Shown here one piece after another: positions 6,608 to 13,688 of a DNA stretch of 27,867 nt. The stretch's first letter is position 1, and every line of letters starts with the position of its first letter. The stretch is from CAZAFL01 sp964484465 (GTDB lineage Bacteria; Bacteroidota; Ignavibacteria; UBA10030; SZUA-254): contig CAZAFL010000032.1 in assembly GCA_964484465.1 (NCBI GenBank), positions 1 through 27,867 of the forward strand, written 5' to 3'. The notes beneath the pieces were generated by a model. The model was not told the DNA's origin. It saw only the letters and a program-made list of their open reading frames with translations, and searched no databases. A program made the translations under genes and the position numbers.

Positions 6608-7651
6608 GTGACAAGCTACTCAAACCTTCACCGATTCATTCTCTTTACCGCCTGTTGCACGTTTCTGTTGATTATCGCGGGTGGTCTGGTCACAAGCACA
6701 CAATCCGGTCTTTCAGTTCCCGATTGGCCAACCTCATACGGTCACTTCATGTTTGCTTTTCCTCTTGACCAGATGGTCGGAGGCATTTTTTACGAACACA
6801 GCCATCGCATGATCGCTTCTGTTGTCGGATTTCTCACTGTTATTCTTACTATCTGGCTGTGGAGACGTGAAGATCGCCGGTGGGTCCGTCTGCTTGGAGT
6901 GATTGCGCTTGGATCTGTTGTTGCTCAGGGAGTGCTTGGCGGATTGACAGTGTTGTTTCTTCTGCCAACTGCTATCTCAGTCAGTCACGCAACTCTCGCT
7001 CAAACTTTTTTCTGTATCATCTCTACGCTCGCGTTAGTCACCTCGGCATGGTGGCGAAACGAACCGGCTCACCCCCCCGCTGAAAAAACAAAATGCTCCA
7101 TATTACAATTATCGGTCGTCACAACAATTACCATTTTCATTCAATTGATTCTGGGTGCATGGATGCGCCACTCCGATGCGGGACTTGCAGTGCCTGATTT
7201 CCCGCTTGCATACGGGCAGGTATTCCCTGCATTGACTCCAGAAGCGCTTACAAAATATAACCAGCAGCTCCTTCAATCTGATATTCGCATAGCTGCTGAT
7301 GGGGCAGTTACATCAAACCAGATTCTTATTCACATGCTTCATCGTTTTTGGGCAGTTGTCGTTGCTGCAATGGTCATCTGGACGTCTTTCCGTTTGATCA
7401 GATTGTCATCCGCTTCGAAACGTTTACCCCGTTTCGGATATATTTTCCTCTCGCTTATAGTATTTCAGGTGATCCTGGGTGCATACACAGTGCTTTCCCG
7501 CAAAGCGGTCGATATCACGACCGCGCATGTCGCCAGCGGGTCTTTATTGTTGGTCACAGGTGTTTTGGTATCGTTACACGCTGTCAGGCTGTTTGGTCTC
7601 CGGCAAAAAAGACATGCACTTTCTTTTTCAACACGGGAAGTTCCTGCATGA
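6608..7651 (+). CDS. ctaA: Heme A synthase
   Basis: 347 residues from the GTG at 6608, chosen because TAGGAA lies 7 bases upstream and it begins after the coxB stop; an earlier in-frame GTG at 6578 would overlap coxB and lacks a site. It oxidises the C8 methyl of heme O to give heme A. Eight membrane helices come from an internal duplication: GGLVTSTQSGLSVPDWPTSYG (25-45) mirrors GAWMRHSDAGLAVPDFPLAYG (183-203). The four heme-ligand histidines are H66 (EHSHR, next to catalytic-type E63), H127 (SHA), H245 (HMLHR) and H307 (TAHV). The cysteine pair of the Bacillus-type first loop is absent. The stop overlaps the ctaB start (ATGA). Confidence 0.93.
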   Translation: MTSYSNLHRFILFTACCTFLLIIAGGLVTSTQSGLSVPDWPTSYGHFMFAFPLDQMVGGIFYEHSHRMIASVVGFLTVILTIWLWRREDRRWVRLLGVIALGSVVAQGVLGGLTVLFLLPTAISVSHATLAQTFFCIISTLALVTSAWWRNEPAHPPAEKTKCSILQLSVVTTITIFIQLILGAWMRHSDAGLAVPDFPLAYGQVFPALTPEALTKYNQQLLQSDIRIAADGAVTSNQILIHMLHRFWAVVVAAMVIWTSFRLIRLSSASKRLPRFGYIFLSLIVFQVILGAYTVLSRKAVDITTAHVASGSLLLVTGVLVSLHAVRLFGLRQKRHALSFSTREVPA

Positions 7652-8577
7652 ACAGTGAAGTGAAAATGTTAGACACTTCGACAATTCGCGCGCGCGCGCG
7701 GATAATGGATTATCTTGAGCTGATGAAGCCAGAACTCACGGGCTTGTCAGTATTGACAACCCTTTGTGGTTTTTATCTCGCAACTAGCGGAACATTAAAC
7801 GGATGGTTATTCTTCCACACCGGGATCGGGACTCTGTTTGTCGGCGGCGGTGCAGGGGCGCTGAATCAATTCATTGAGAGGCGGTACGACGCCCTGATGA
7901 AGCGAACAGATCACAGACCGCTTCCGGCAGGCCGCCTTTCCCCGTTGGAAGTGTGCATATTCGGTTCGCTGATTTCTCTTATCGGTATTGTGCAATTGGT
8001 ACTCTTCACCAACGTTCTGACCGGTTTTTTAGGAATACTGACATGGTCAACGTACCTGTTTCTTTACACACCGTTAAAACGCGTCACACCATTCTCGACC
8101 GTTATCGGCGGAATCCCTGGCGCGTTACCACCTGTGATGGGGTGGACTGCGGTCCGAAACGAGATTACAACTGAAGCATGGATCCTCTTTGCAATTCTGT
8201 TCTGCTGGCAGATGCCGCACTTCTTTTCCCTGGCATGGATGTACCGGAAAGATTATGCTCGGGCAGGATTCAAGATACTCACTGTGGCGGATGATGACGG
8301 CAACAGGACAAGCCGTCAAATCCTATGGTATACAATGATGCTGATTCCGGTCAGCCTGACACCGACATTTCTTGGAATGACCGGCATAACCTCGATCATT
8401 GGATCGATCGTACTAGGAACCGGATTTCTGAGTATTGCGATTCTTCTTTCAAAATACTCAGGTCATACAGACCAGGAAGACCTGGCGAAGGTCAATTCCT
8501 ACTCCCGGCGAATGTTTTTTGCATCACTTGTTTACCTGCCGGCATTGATGATTTTGATGGTTTTGGATAAGACATAA
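7648..8577 (+). CDS. ctaB: Protoheme IX farnesyltransferase (heme O synthase)
   Basis: 309 residues from the ATG at 7648, which overlaps the ctaA stop and has GGGAAG upstream. This UbiA-family membrane prenyltransferase adds farnesyl to heme B, giving heme O for CtaA. The first polyprenyl-binding motif is NQFIERRYDALMKRTDHRPLPAGR-like (from N73 through R96) and the second aspartate-rich region is the YRKDYARAG...VADDDG stretch. Multiple hydrophobic helices fit the nine-helix fold. Translation in the same frame is open further upstream into ctaA, but that part is a shadow. A (CG)6 run at 7687-7698 encodes RARAR near the N-terminus. Confidence 0.95.
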   Translation: MNSEVKMLDTSTIRARARIMDYLELMKPELTGLSVLTTLCGFYLATSGTLNGWLFFHTGIGTLFVGGGAGALNQFIERRYDALMKRTDHRPLPAGRLSPLEVCIFGSLISLIGIVQLVLFTNVLTGFLGILTWSTYLFLYTPLKRVTPFSTVIGGIPGALPPVMGWTAVRNEITTEAWILFAILFCWQMPHFFSLAWMYRKDYARAGFKILTVADDDGNRTSRQILWYTMMLIPVSLTPTFLGMTGITSIIGSIVLGTGFLSIAILLSKYSGHTDQEDLAKVNSYSRRMFFASLVYLPALMILMVLDKT

Positions 8578-8624
8578 CCTGCCTTTTCTTGTTCTTCATG
8601 TTGTTTAAGTAAATTACTTCTTCA

Positions 8625-9587
8625 ATGCCCAATGCTGTAGATATTCAGCGACTGCATCACTCTTATCTTCCATCTCGCCGCCGGCAAGAACAACGGATTG
8701 CACTAAACGAGCTTAGTTTTTCAATCCAACGCGGAGAAATTTTCTGTTTGCTGGGACCGAACGGCAGTGGAAAAAGCACGCTCTTCAAAATTCTCTCAAC
8801 ATTACTCGAACCAACGTCAGGCGATGTAAATATTTTTGAACTGAATCTTCGAGAGCAGCGCCAAGCGATCCGCAACCTCATCGGCGTGGTATTCCAGCAC
8901 CCGAGTCTCGATAAGAAACTCACGGCAGGGGAAAACCTCCTCCATCAGGGACACCTCTACGGTCTTCGTGGAACCGCGCTCGAACAGCGCATCAAAGAAA
9001 TGCTGACAAAGGTAGGGATTTCGGAGCGGGCAAATGATATCATTGAGCACCTTTCCGGCGGCATGCAGCGACGTGTCGAACTCGCAAAGGCCCTGCTTCA
9101 TCAACCGCAATTGTTAATATTAGATGAACCCAGCACAGGGCTCGACCCGGGCGCAAGGCACGATTTTGGAAATTATCTTCAGAACCTTCGCGACAAAGAC
9201 GATGTAACTATTCTTCTTACAACGCACATTCTCGACGAAGCTGAACAAAGCGACAGGTTGGCCATTCTCGACCGCGGCAACCTCGTCGCGCTGGGAACAC
9301 CGTACGAGCTGAAGCACGAAATCGGAGGAGATATCATTTCCGTTACAGCGAGTGAGCCTGCATCACTGTGTGCATCTATTAAGCAGGAATTCGGAGGCTC
9401 GCCACAAATTGTCGGCGGAACAATACGAATCGAGCGAACAAGCGGTCACGAGTTTATTCCCCGGCTCATCCACTCATTTCCGGGACAAATTACCTCGGTG
9501 ACGCTTGCCAAACCTTCACTGGAGGACGTGTTTATCCGCAAAACCGGACACACCTTTTGGTATGACAAGGAAAATTCGCTATCTTAA
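8625..9587 (+). CDS. ABC exporter ATP-binding protein (ABC-2/drug-exporter type)
   Basis: 320 residues. Walker A GPNGSGKST at 44-52, Q-loop FQHPSLD near 90, signature LSGGM at 143-147, Walker B LLILDEPS at 163-170 and H-loop TTH are all intact. The ~90-residue C-terminal extension ending in LEDVFIRKTG is typical of DrrA/NodI-like exporters, so it should power the permease encoded 17 bases downstream. The substrate is not evident. Position between heme O/A synthesis and the SCO copper chaperone hints at a role in oxidase biogenesis or heme/copper homeostasis, but this is neighbourhood inference only. No clear Shine-Dalgarno; 47 bases after ctaB. Confidence 0.9.
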   Translation: MPNAVDIQRLHHSYLPSRRRQEQRIALNELSFSIQRGEIFCLLGPNGSGKSTLFKILSTLLEPTSGDVNIFELNLREQRQAIRNLIGVVFQHPSLDKKLTAGENLLHQGHLYGLRGTALEQRIKEMLTKVGISERANDIIEHLSGGMQRRVELAKALLHQPQLLILDEPSTGLDPGARHDFGNYLQNLRDKDDVTILLTTHILDEAEQSDRLAILDRGNLVALGTPYELKHEIGGDIISVTASEPASLCASIKQEFGGSPQIVGGTIRIERTSGHEFIPRLIHSFPGQITSVTLAKPSLEDVFIRKTGHTFWYDKENSLS

Positions 9588-9604
9588 CATAAGTTTATTT
9601 TTTT

Positions 9605-10390
9605 ATGTTCAATTTCTTTCTCTCCGCATATACGCTTTGTCGTCGTGAGCTCGTCAGGTTCTACCGCCAGCGAAGCAGAATTATCGGCGTTATCGGCTCA
9701 CCGATAATATTCTGGTTCCTCATCGGCTCAGGTCTCGGAAGCTCGTTCAAGCATCCGGACGCACCCCCCGAAATGAATTACCTGGAATATTTTTTTCCCG
9801 GCACAATGGTGCTTATTGTTCTGTTTACTTCTATCTTTTCTACAATCTCCATTATTGAAGACCGAAAGGAAGGATTTCTCCAATCGGTCATTGTCGCCCC
9901 GGTTTCACGTGCAAGCATAGCACTGGGTAAAATTATGGGAGGAACTCTCTTGTCCCTTTTCCAGGCGATTCTTATGCTTGTCCTTGCTCCTTTTTTAGGT
10001 ATTCACCTTGACCTGTCGACGGTTTTCGTTGTCGTTACAGTACTCTTTTTCATCTCCTTCGGACTAACAGGGCTTGGTTTCCTCATCGCATGGAAGATGG
10101 AATCGACGCAGGGTTTTCACGCAATAATGAATTTGTTCTTAATCCCTTTGTGGCTCCTTTCCGGTGCATTGTTCCCGGTCTCCGGCGCCGCCGGCTGGCT
10201 TCGACATGTTATGACCATCAATCCGTTATCCTACGGCATAGTCGCACTCAGGCAGGGATTGTACCTCAACAATCCGAACGCAATCCGGGATTTTTCTTCA
10301 CTATCTTTTTCCTGTATGATTACGGTGGCATTCGCACTCGTAACATTCACCTTCAGCGCGTTGTTTGTCCGCAAATCACAAGCTGTTTGA
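9605..10390 (+). CDS. ABC-2 type permease partner of the upstream ATPase
   Basis: 261 residues, about six membrane helices, with the ABC-2 family motif EDRKEGFLQSVIVAPVSRASIALGK-like segment near residues 85-110 (coupling-helix region) and the late hydrophobic NPLSYGIVALRQGLY motif. It would form a homodimer with two copies of the ATPase. The start has no Shine-Dalgarno but a T-rich leader. The SCO gene starts 1 base after its stop, so the exporter is co-transcribed with a copper chaperone. Confidence 0.88.
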   Translation: MFNFFLSAYTLCRRELVRFYRQRSRIIGVIGSPIIFWFLIGSGLGSSFKHPDAPPEMNYLEYFFPGTMVLIVLFTSIFSTISIIEDRKEGFLQSVIVAPVSRASIALGKIMGGTLLSLFQAILMLVLAPFLGIHLDLSTVFVVVTVLFFISFGLTGLGFLIAWKMESTQGFHAIMNLFLIPLWLLSGALFPVSGAAGWLRHVMTINPLSYGIVALRQGLYLNNPNAIRDFSSLSFSCMITVAFALVTFTFSALFVRKSQAV

Positions 10391-10391
10391 T

Positions 10392-11006
10392 ATGCCTTCA
10401 AAAAAATTTCTTTTCGTACTTGTCGTCTTCGGCACCCCGCTGATTCTCGGTCTTATCATCATCGGCCACTGGTACTGGACGTCTCGTCTGGAAAAAAAAG
10501 CGCTGCTTCCAACGTTCGGTGAGGTTCCGCAATTTTCACTGATTTCCGAAAGCGAACGAACCGTTTCTCAAAACAATTTTCAGGGAAAAATTTCAATCGT
10601 CGATTTCATCTTTACGCAGTGCGCCGGCGCGTGCCCGGTGATGAGCACAAAAATGTCGGAGCTTCAACAAACATTCTCGGCACAGTCGAACATTCAATTT
10701 ATCTCCTTTTCCGTCGACCCGGAGAATGACTCAACTGCCGCATTGAGGGAATACGCCAGACAATACAACGCAACTCCCGGAAAATGGATCTTTCTCACCG
10801 GCAGCAAAGAAATGATTTATCGACTTACGAAGGAGGGGTTTCATCTCGGCCTCGGCATCGAGGGAGATGGAATCATCCATAGCCAAAAATTTGTGCTTGT
10901 AGACCTCCACGGGGCAATCCGCGGATATTATGACAGCGATGATGATCAAGCAATGAAGGATTTGGTCCGCGATGCAACCATTCTTGCAAAAAAAATCGAA
11001 CAATGA
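10392..11006 (+). CDS. SCO1/SenC-type copper chaperone for the CuA site
   Basis: 204 residues from the ATG at 10392, one base after the permease stop. One N-terminal helix (about 6-27) anchors a periplasmic thioredoxin-like domain. Copper ligands C77 and C81 lie in TQCAGACPVM (the CxxxCP motif) and H163 in IIHSQKFVLVD, so the metal site is intact. The family delivers copper to, or reduces the cysteines of, the CuA centre of subunit II, fitting the coxB gene in this cluster. The stop overlaps the DUF420 start (ATGA). Confidence 0.92.
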   Translation: MPSKKFLFVLVVFGTPLILGLIIIGHWYWTSRLEKKALLPTFGEVPQFSLISESERTVSQNNFQGKISIVDFIFTQCAGACPVMSTKMSELQQTFSAQSNIQFISFSVDPENDSTAALREYARQYNATPGKWIFLTGSKEMIYRLTKEGFHLGLGIEGDGIIHSQKFVLVDLHGAIRGYYDSDDDQAMKDLVRDATILAKKIEQ

Positions 11007-11419
11007 TCGATCACCTTCCAACAGCCAATGCCATTCTTAATTCTGTAAGTGCAATTCTTCTTTTCACAGGACATCAGCATATTAAGAACGCCAACAAAGC
11101 AGCTCACAAAAAATGCATGATTGGAGCATTTAGCGTTTCACTTCTGTTTCTGATCTCGTATTTGACATACCATTCTGTCCATGGAACGACACATTTCAAC
11201 GGAGAGGGCTGGGTTCGCCCTCTCTATTTTACAATATTGACGTCGCACACAATATTAGCTGCCGCAATCGTCCCGCTCGCAATCATTACATTACGTCGTG
11301 GACTTAAGGACTCGGTCGCAAAGCACAGGTCAATCGCCCGATGGACATACCCGATCTGGTTATATGTTTCCGTAACGGGTGTGGTGATTTATTTGATGTT
11401 GTATCATTTTTTCCCCTGA
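11003..11419 (+). CDS. DUF420 membrane protein (CtaM/YozB-like)
   Basis: 138 residues with about four helices: LPTANAILNSVSAILLFTGHQHI, GAFSVSLLFLISYLTYHSVH, a third near 72-95, and TYPIWLYVSVTGVVIYLMLYHFF. Several conserved histidines (in GHQHI, YHSVHG, TSHT, KHRSIARWTYPIW) match DUF420, a family that sits beside aa3 oxidase genes; a member (CtaM) is needed for aa3-type oxidase maturation in Firmicutes. The gene ends the oxidase cluster; a 57-base gap without a clear hairpin separates it from the ABC-F gene. Confidence 0.85.
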   Translation: MIDHLPTANAILNSVSAILLFTGHQHIKNANKAAHKKCMIGAFSVSLLFLISYLTYHSVHGTTHFNGEGWVRPLYFTILTSHTILAAAIVPLAIITLRRGLKDSVAKHRSIARWTYPIWLYVSVTGVVIYLMLYHFFP

Positions 11420-11476
11420 TAGTAGGTAACCCTTTCTATCCAGTGAATCCTTGTCCTCATTTGTATATTGTATTCA

Positions 11477-13426
11477 ATGATCTCTGCAGTAAATATATCA
11501 CTCCAGTTCGGAGGAAGACACCTCTTCAAAGAAATCTCGTTCCGCATAGGTTCGCATGACCGCATCGGACTTGTGGGTTCGAATGGGGCCGGAAAATCTA
11601 CTCTCCTAAAAATCCTAGTTGGAGAAGCACTCCAGGACAACGGCATAATTGAAAAAGCAAAATATGTTACCGTCGGCTACCTGCCTCAGGACGGCATTCA
11701 TACCAGAGGAAATACTTTGTACCATGAAGTCGAGTCTGTTTTTGGGAATATTCTTGAGCTTCAGTCAAACCTCGAAGCAATTCATACCCGAATGTCACAG
11801 GTTCCACACGATTCGGACGAATTTAAAGAACTCCTCGAAATATACGGCGAACTGCAGCATAAACTCGAAGACAGTGAAGCATTCAGACTCAAGGCAAAAA
11901 TCGAAAAAATACTCATGGGTCTGGGTTTCTCCCAAACCGATATGACCCGGCAGACCGAAGAATTTAGTGGTGGATGGCAAATGCGCATTGCATTGGCAAA
12001 GCTCCTTCTTATCCAGCCCACACTCCTGTTGCTCGACGAGCCCACGAACCACCTCGACCTCGATTCGTTACAATGGCTTGAAGCATATCTTCAGTACTAC
12101 GAAGGTGCTGTCGTCCTTGTTTCGCACGACCGACGTTTTCTCGATACGATAACGACAAAAACATTCGAGGTAAGCCTTGGCATGCTGACCGAATATGCCG
12201 GCAATTTCACTTTTTATGTTAAAGCAAAAGAAGAGCGCAAACAGTTACAACTCGCCGCTTTTAAAAACCAGCAGCGGCAGATAAAACAGACCGAACGCTT
12301 TATCGGCCGGTTTCGCTACAAGGCATCAAAAGCAAGTCAGGTACAAAGCCGCATCAAACAGCTCGAGAAAATCGACTTGATTGAAATTGAGGAAGAAGAA
12401 AGCGGAATCCATTTTCAGTTCCCCACTGCCCCTCATAGCGGTAAGGTAGTCATGGAACTGCACGATGTCCATAAAAAATACGGCGACCTTCAGATTTTTA
12501 GCGGTATCGATTTTGAGATTGACCGCGGAGACCGGATCGCGTTCGTCGGCGTTAACGGTGCGGGTAAATCCACCCTTTCGCGCATCATCGCTGGTACCGA
12601 ACCGATCGACAGCGGACACCGGATAACTGGACATAGTGTCTTCATTTCATATTTTGCCCAGCATCAAGCCGAGGAATTAAACCCACAGCATGAAGTTCTG
12701 GAAACTGTCGATGAAATCGCTACCGGTGAAATTCGAAAAAAGCTTCGTACACTGTTAGGGTGTTTTTTATTCAGCGGAGATGATGTCTTCAAAAAGGTCG
12801 CGGTGCTTTCGGGCGGAGAAAAAAGCAGGCTTGCGTTGGCAAAGATGTTGCTTCAACCTTCAAACCTCATCATAATGGACGAACCGACGAACCATCTCGA
12901 TATGCGATCAAAAGGCATTCTTCAGGAGGCATTAGGCAACTTTCAGGGAAGTTATGTTATAGTCTCGCACGACCGCGATTTCCTCGACCCGATTATTAAT
13001 AAAGTAGTGGAATTTAAATCCGGTAATATCAGAATATATCCGGGTAATATTTCTGAATATCTCTATAGAAAAGAGAATGAACGGTCGAGTCAACAGGGGC
13101 AGACAATTGCTCCCCGTCTAATTCCTTCTGTAAATGAAAAAGAACGAAAACGACGTGAAGCTGAACAACGCCAAAAAATGTATAAAAAGACAAAACCTAT
13201 TATGGAAGAAATCGAGAAAACGGAAAAATCGATTGAGGGGAAAGAAAAGGAAAAAACCGAAATCGAACAATTGATGGCAGACCCTGCTTCATACCAGGAC
13301 GGTGATGCAATCAGGGAAATGACAGAACGGTATAAGGCGCTTCAGGAAGAGTTAACCTCTGAATATTTCAAATGGAACCGGTTGACACAAGAACTGGAGA
13401 AAGTTCAAAATACCCATTTTTCTTGA
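11477..13426 (+). CDS. ABC-F family ATPase with C-terminal coiled coil
   Basis: 649 residues from the ATG at 11477 (an in-frame TTG three codons upstream is less likely). Two ATPase domains in tandem without membrane segments: Walker A GSNGAGKST (34-42) and GVNGAGKST (358-366); signatures FSGGW (163-167) and LSGGE (444-448); Walker B LLLLDEPTNHLDL and LIIMDEPTNHLDM. The charged linker (about 245-305) corresponds to the P-site-tRNA-interaction region, and residues ~553-645 form a lysine/glutamate-rich coiled coil as in Uup/YfmR-like members. ABC-F proteins act on ribosomes; which subfamily this is cannot be told by eye. The stop codon overlaps the -35 box of the first aromatic-operon promoter. 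Confidence 0.93.
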   Translation: MISAVNISLQFGGRHLFKEISFRIGSHDRIGLVGSNGAGKSTLLKILVGEALQDNGIIEKAKYVTVGYLPQDGIHTRGNTLYHEVESVFGNILELQSNLEAIHTRMSQVPHDSDEFKELLEIYGELQHKLEDSEAFRLKAKIEKILMGLGFSQTDMTRQTEEFSGGWQMRIALAKLLLIQPTLLLLDEPTNHLDLDSLQWLEAYLQYYEGAVVLVSHDRRFLDTITTKTFEVSLGMLTEYAGNFTFYVKAKEERKQLQLAAFKNQQRQIKQTERFIGRFRYKASKASQVQSRIKQLEKIDLIEIEEEESGIHFQFPTAPHSGKVVMELHDVHKKYGDLQIFSGIDFEIDRGDRIAFVGVNGAGKSTLSRIIAGTEPIDSGHRITGHSVFISYFAQHQAEELNPQHEVLETVDEIATGEIRKKLRTLLGCFLFSGDDVFKKVAVLSGGEKSRLALAKMLLQPSNLIIMDEPTNHLDMRSKGILQEALGNFQGSYVIVSHDRDFLDPIINKVVEFKSGNIRIYPGNISEYLYRKENERSSQQGQTIAPRLIPSVNEKERKRREAEQRQKMYKKTKPIMEEIEKTEKSIEGKEKEKTEIEQLMADPASYQDGDAIREMTERYKALQEELTSEYFKWNRLTQELEKVQNTHFS

Positions 13427-13451
13427 CCATTGGTTGAATTGGGCATATTTT
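13423..13451 (+). promoter_or_regulatory. Candidate promoter P1 of the aromatic operon
   Basis: TTGACC (13423-13428), a 17-base spacer, then TATTTT (13446-13451). Transcription from about 13458 would give a ~30-base 5' leader before the leader-peptide ATG. It overlaps the ABC-F stop codon. Pattern only; assumes a sigma70-like factor. Confidence 0.45.
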
Positions 13452-13455
13452 AAAC

Positions 13456-13484
13456 TTGACAATATCCCGGAATATTCGTATTGT
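13456..13484 (+). promoter_or_regulatory. Candidate promoter P2 of the aromatic operon
   Basis: A perfect -35 TTGACA (13456-13461), a 17-base spacer and TATTGT (13479-13484, 4 of 6 consensus bases). The expected start near 13490-13492 coincides with the first ATG of the leader peptide, so this transcript would be nearly leaderless. Confidence 0.5.
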
Positions 13485-13489
13485 TAGTC

Positions 13490-13582
13490 ATGCTTATGAA
13501 TTTTACCATTAATAATGTTGCTTTCTGGAATTGGTACTGGTATCGGCCAATTGGTGCGCCTGGTGGAAAAAGAACGGCATAA
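13490..13582 (+). CDS. trpL: Aromatic leader peptide (attenuator peptide) of the trp/aro operon
   Basis: A 30-codon ORF starting MLMNFTINNV and continuing AFWNWYWYRP; the second Met (13496) is an alternative start. Codons 12-18 (13523-13543) read Phe-Trp-Asn-Trp-Tyr-Trp-Tyr, six aromatic codons of seven. It ends at TAA 13580-13582, 23 bases before a strong terminator hairpin and about 100 bases before trpE. This is the arrangement of ribosome-mediated attenuation: stalling at scarce Trp-, Tyr- or Phe-tRNA would favour an antiterminator. No Shine-Dalgarno is seen. The codon run and the hairpin are direct observations; the mechanism is established for trpL-type leaders and inferred here. Confidence 0.8.
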   Translation: MLMNFTINNVAFWNWYWYRPIGAPGGKRTA

Positions 13583-13618
13583 GCAATAAGTTTTGCAGTA
13601 AACCGAAAAGCCCTTCTT
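13570..13618 (+). promoter_or_regulatory. Candidate antiterminator pairing
   Basis: AAGAACGGC (13570-13578, at the end of the leader ORF) can pair with GCCCTTCTT (13610-13618) in the 5' arm of the terminator: 8 of 9 positions, with one C-C mismatch. A ribosome stalled at codons 13-18 would leave this segment free, while one reaching the stop at 13580 would cover it. Found by eye, not folded. Confidence 0.4.
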
Positions 13619-13645
13619 GGAACACCAAGAGGGGCTTTTGATTTT
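13606..13645 (+). terminator. Intrinsic terminator/attenuator before trpE
   Basis: AAAAGCCCTTCTTGG (13606-13620), loop AACA, CCAAGAGGGGCTTTT (13625-13639): a 15-bp stem with a single G-U pair, followed by GATTTT so that the T-rich tract is TTTTGATTTT. It lies between the leader-peptide stop and trpE, so it is best read as the attenuator; it also stops any read-through from ABC-F. The A-run on the 5' side means it could also work in reverse. Confidence 0.88.
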
Positions 13646-13688
13646 ATGCCATTTGGGACTCATTCACCTTGATTTTGAGATACTGAAT

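Noticed and set aside
7348..7647. Upstream extension of ctaB
   Set aside because: It overlaps the end of ctaA in another frame; the ATG at 7648 gives a normal N-terminus with a ribosome site.
7687..7698. (CG)6 dinucleotide run near the start of ctaB
   Set aside because: It encodes Arg-Ala repeats in frame and is too short to be called a functional repeat.
13617..13688. Extension of trpE to a TTG start
   Set aside because: This start lies inside the attenuator hairpin; the ATG at 13689 gives the normal TrpE N-terminus and length.
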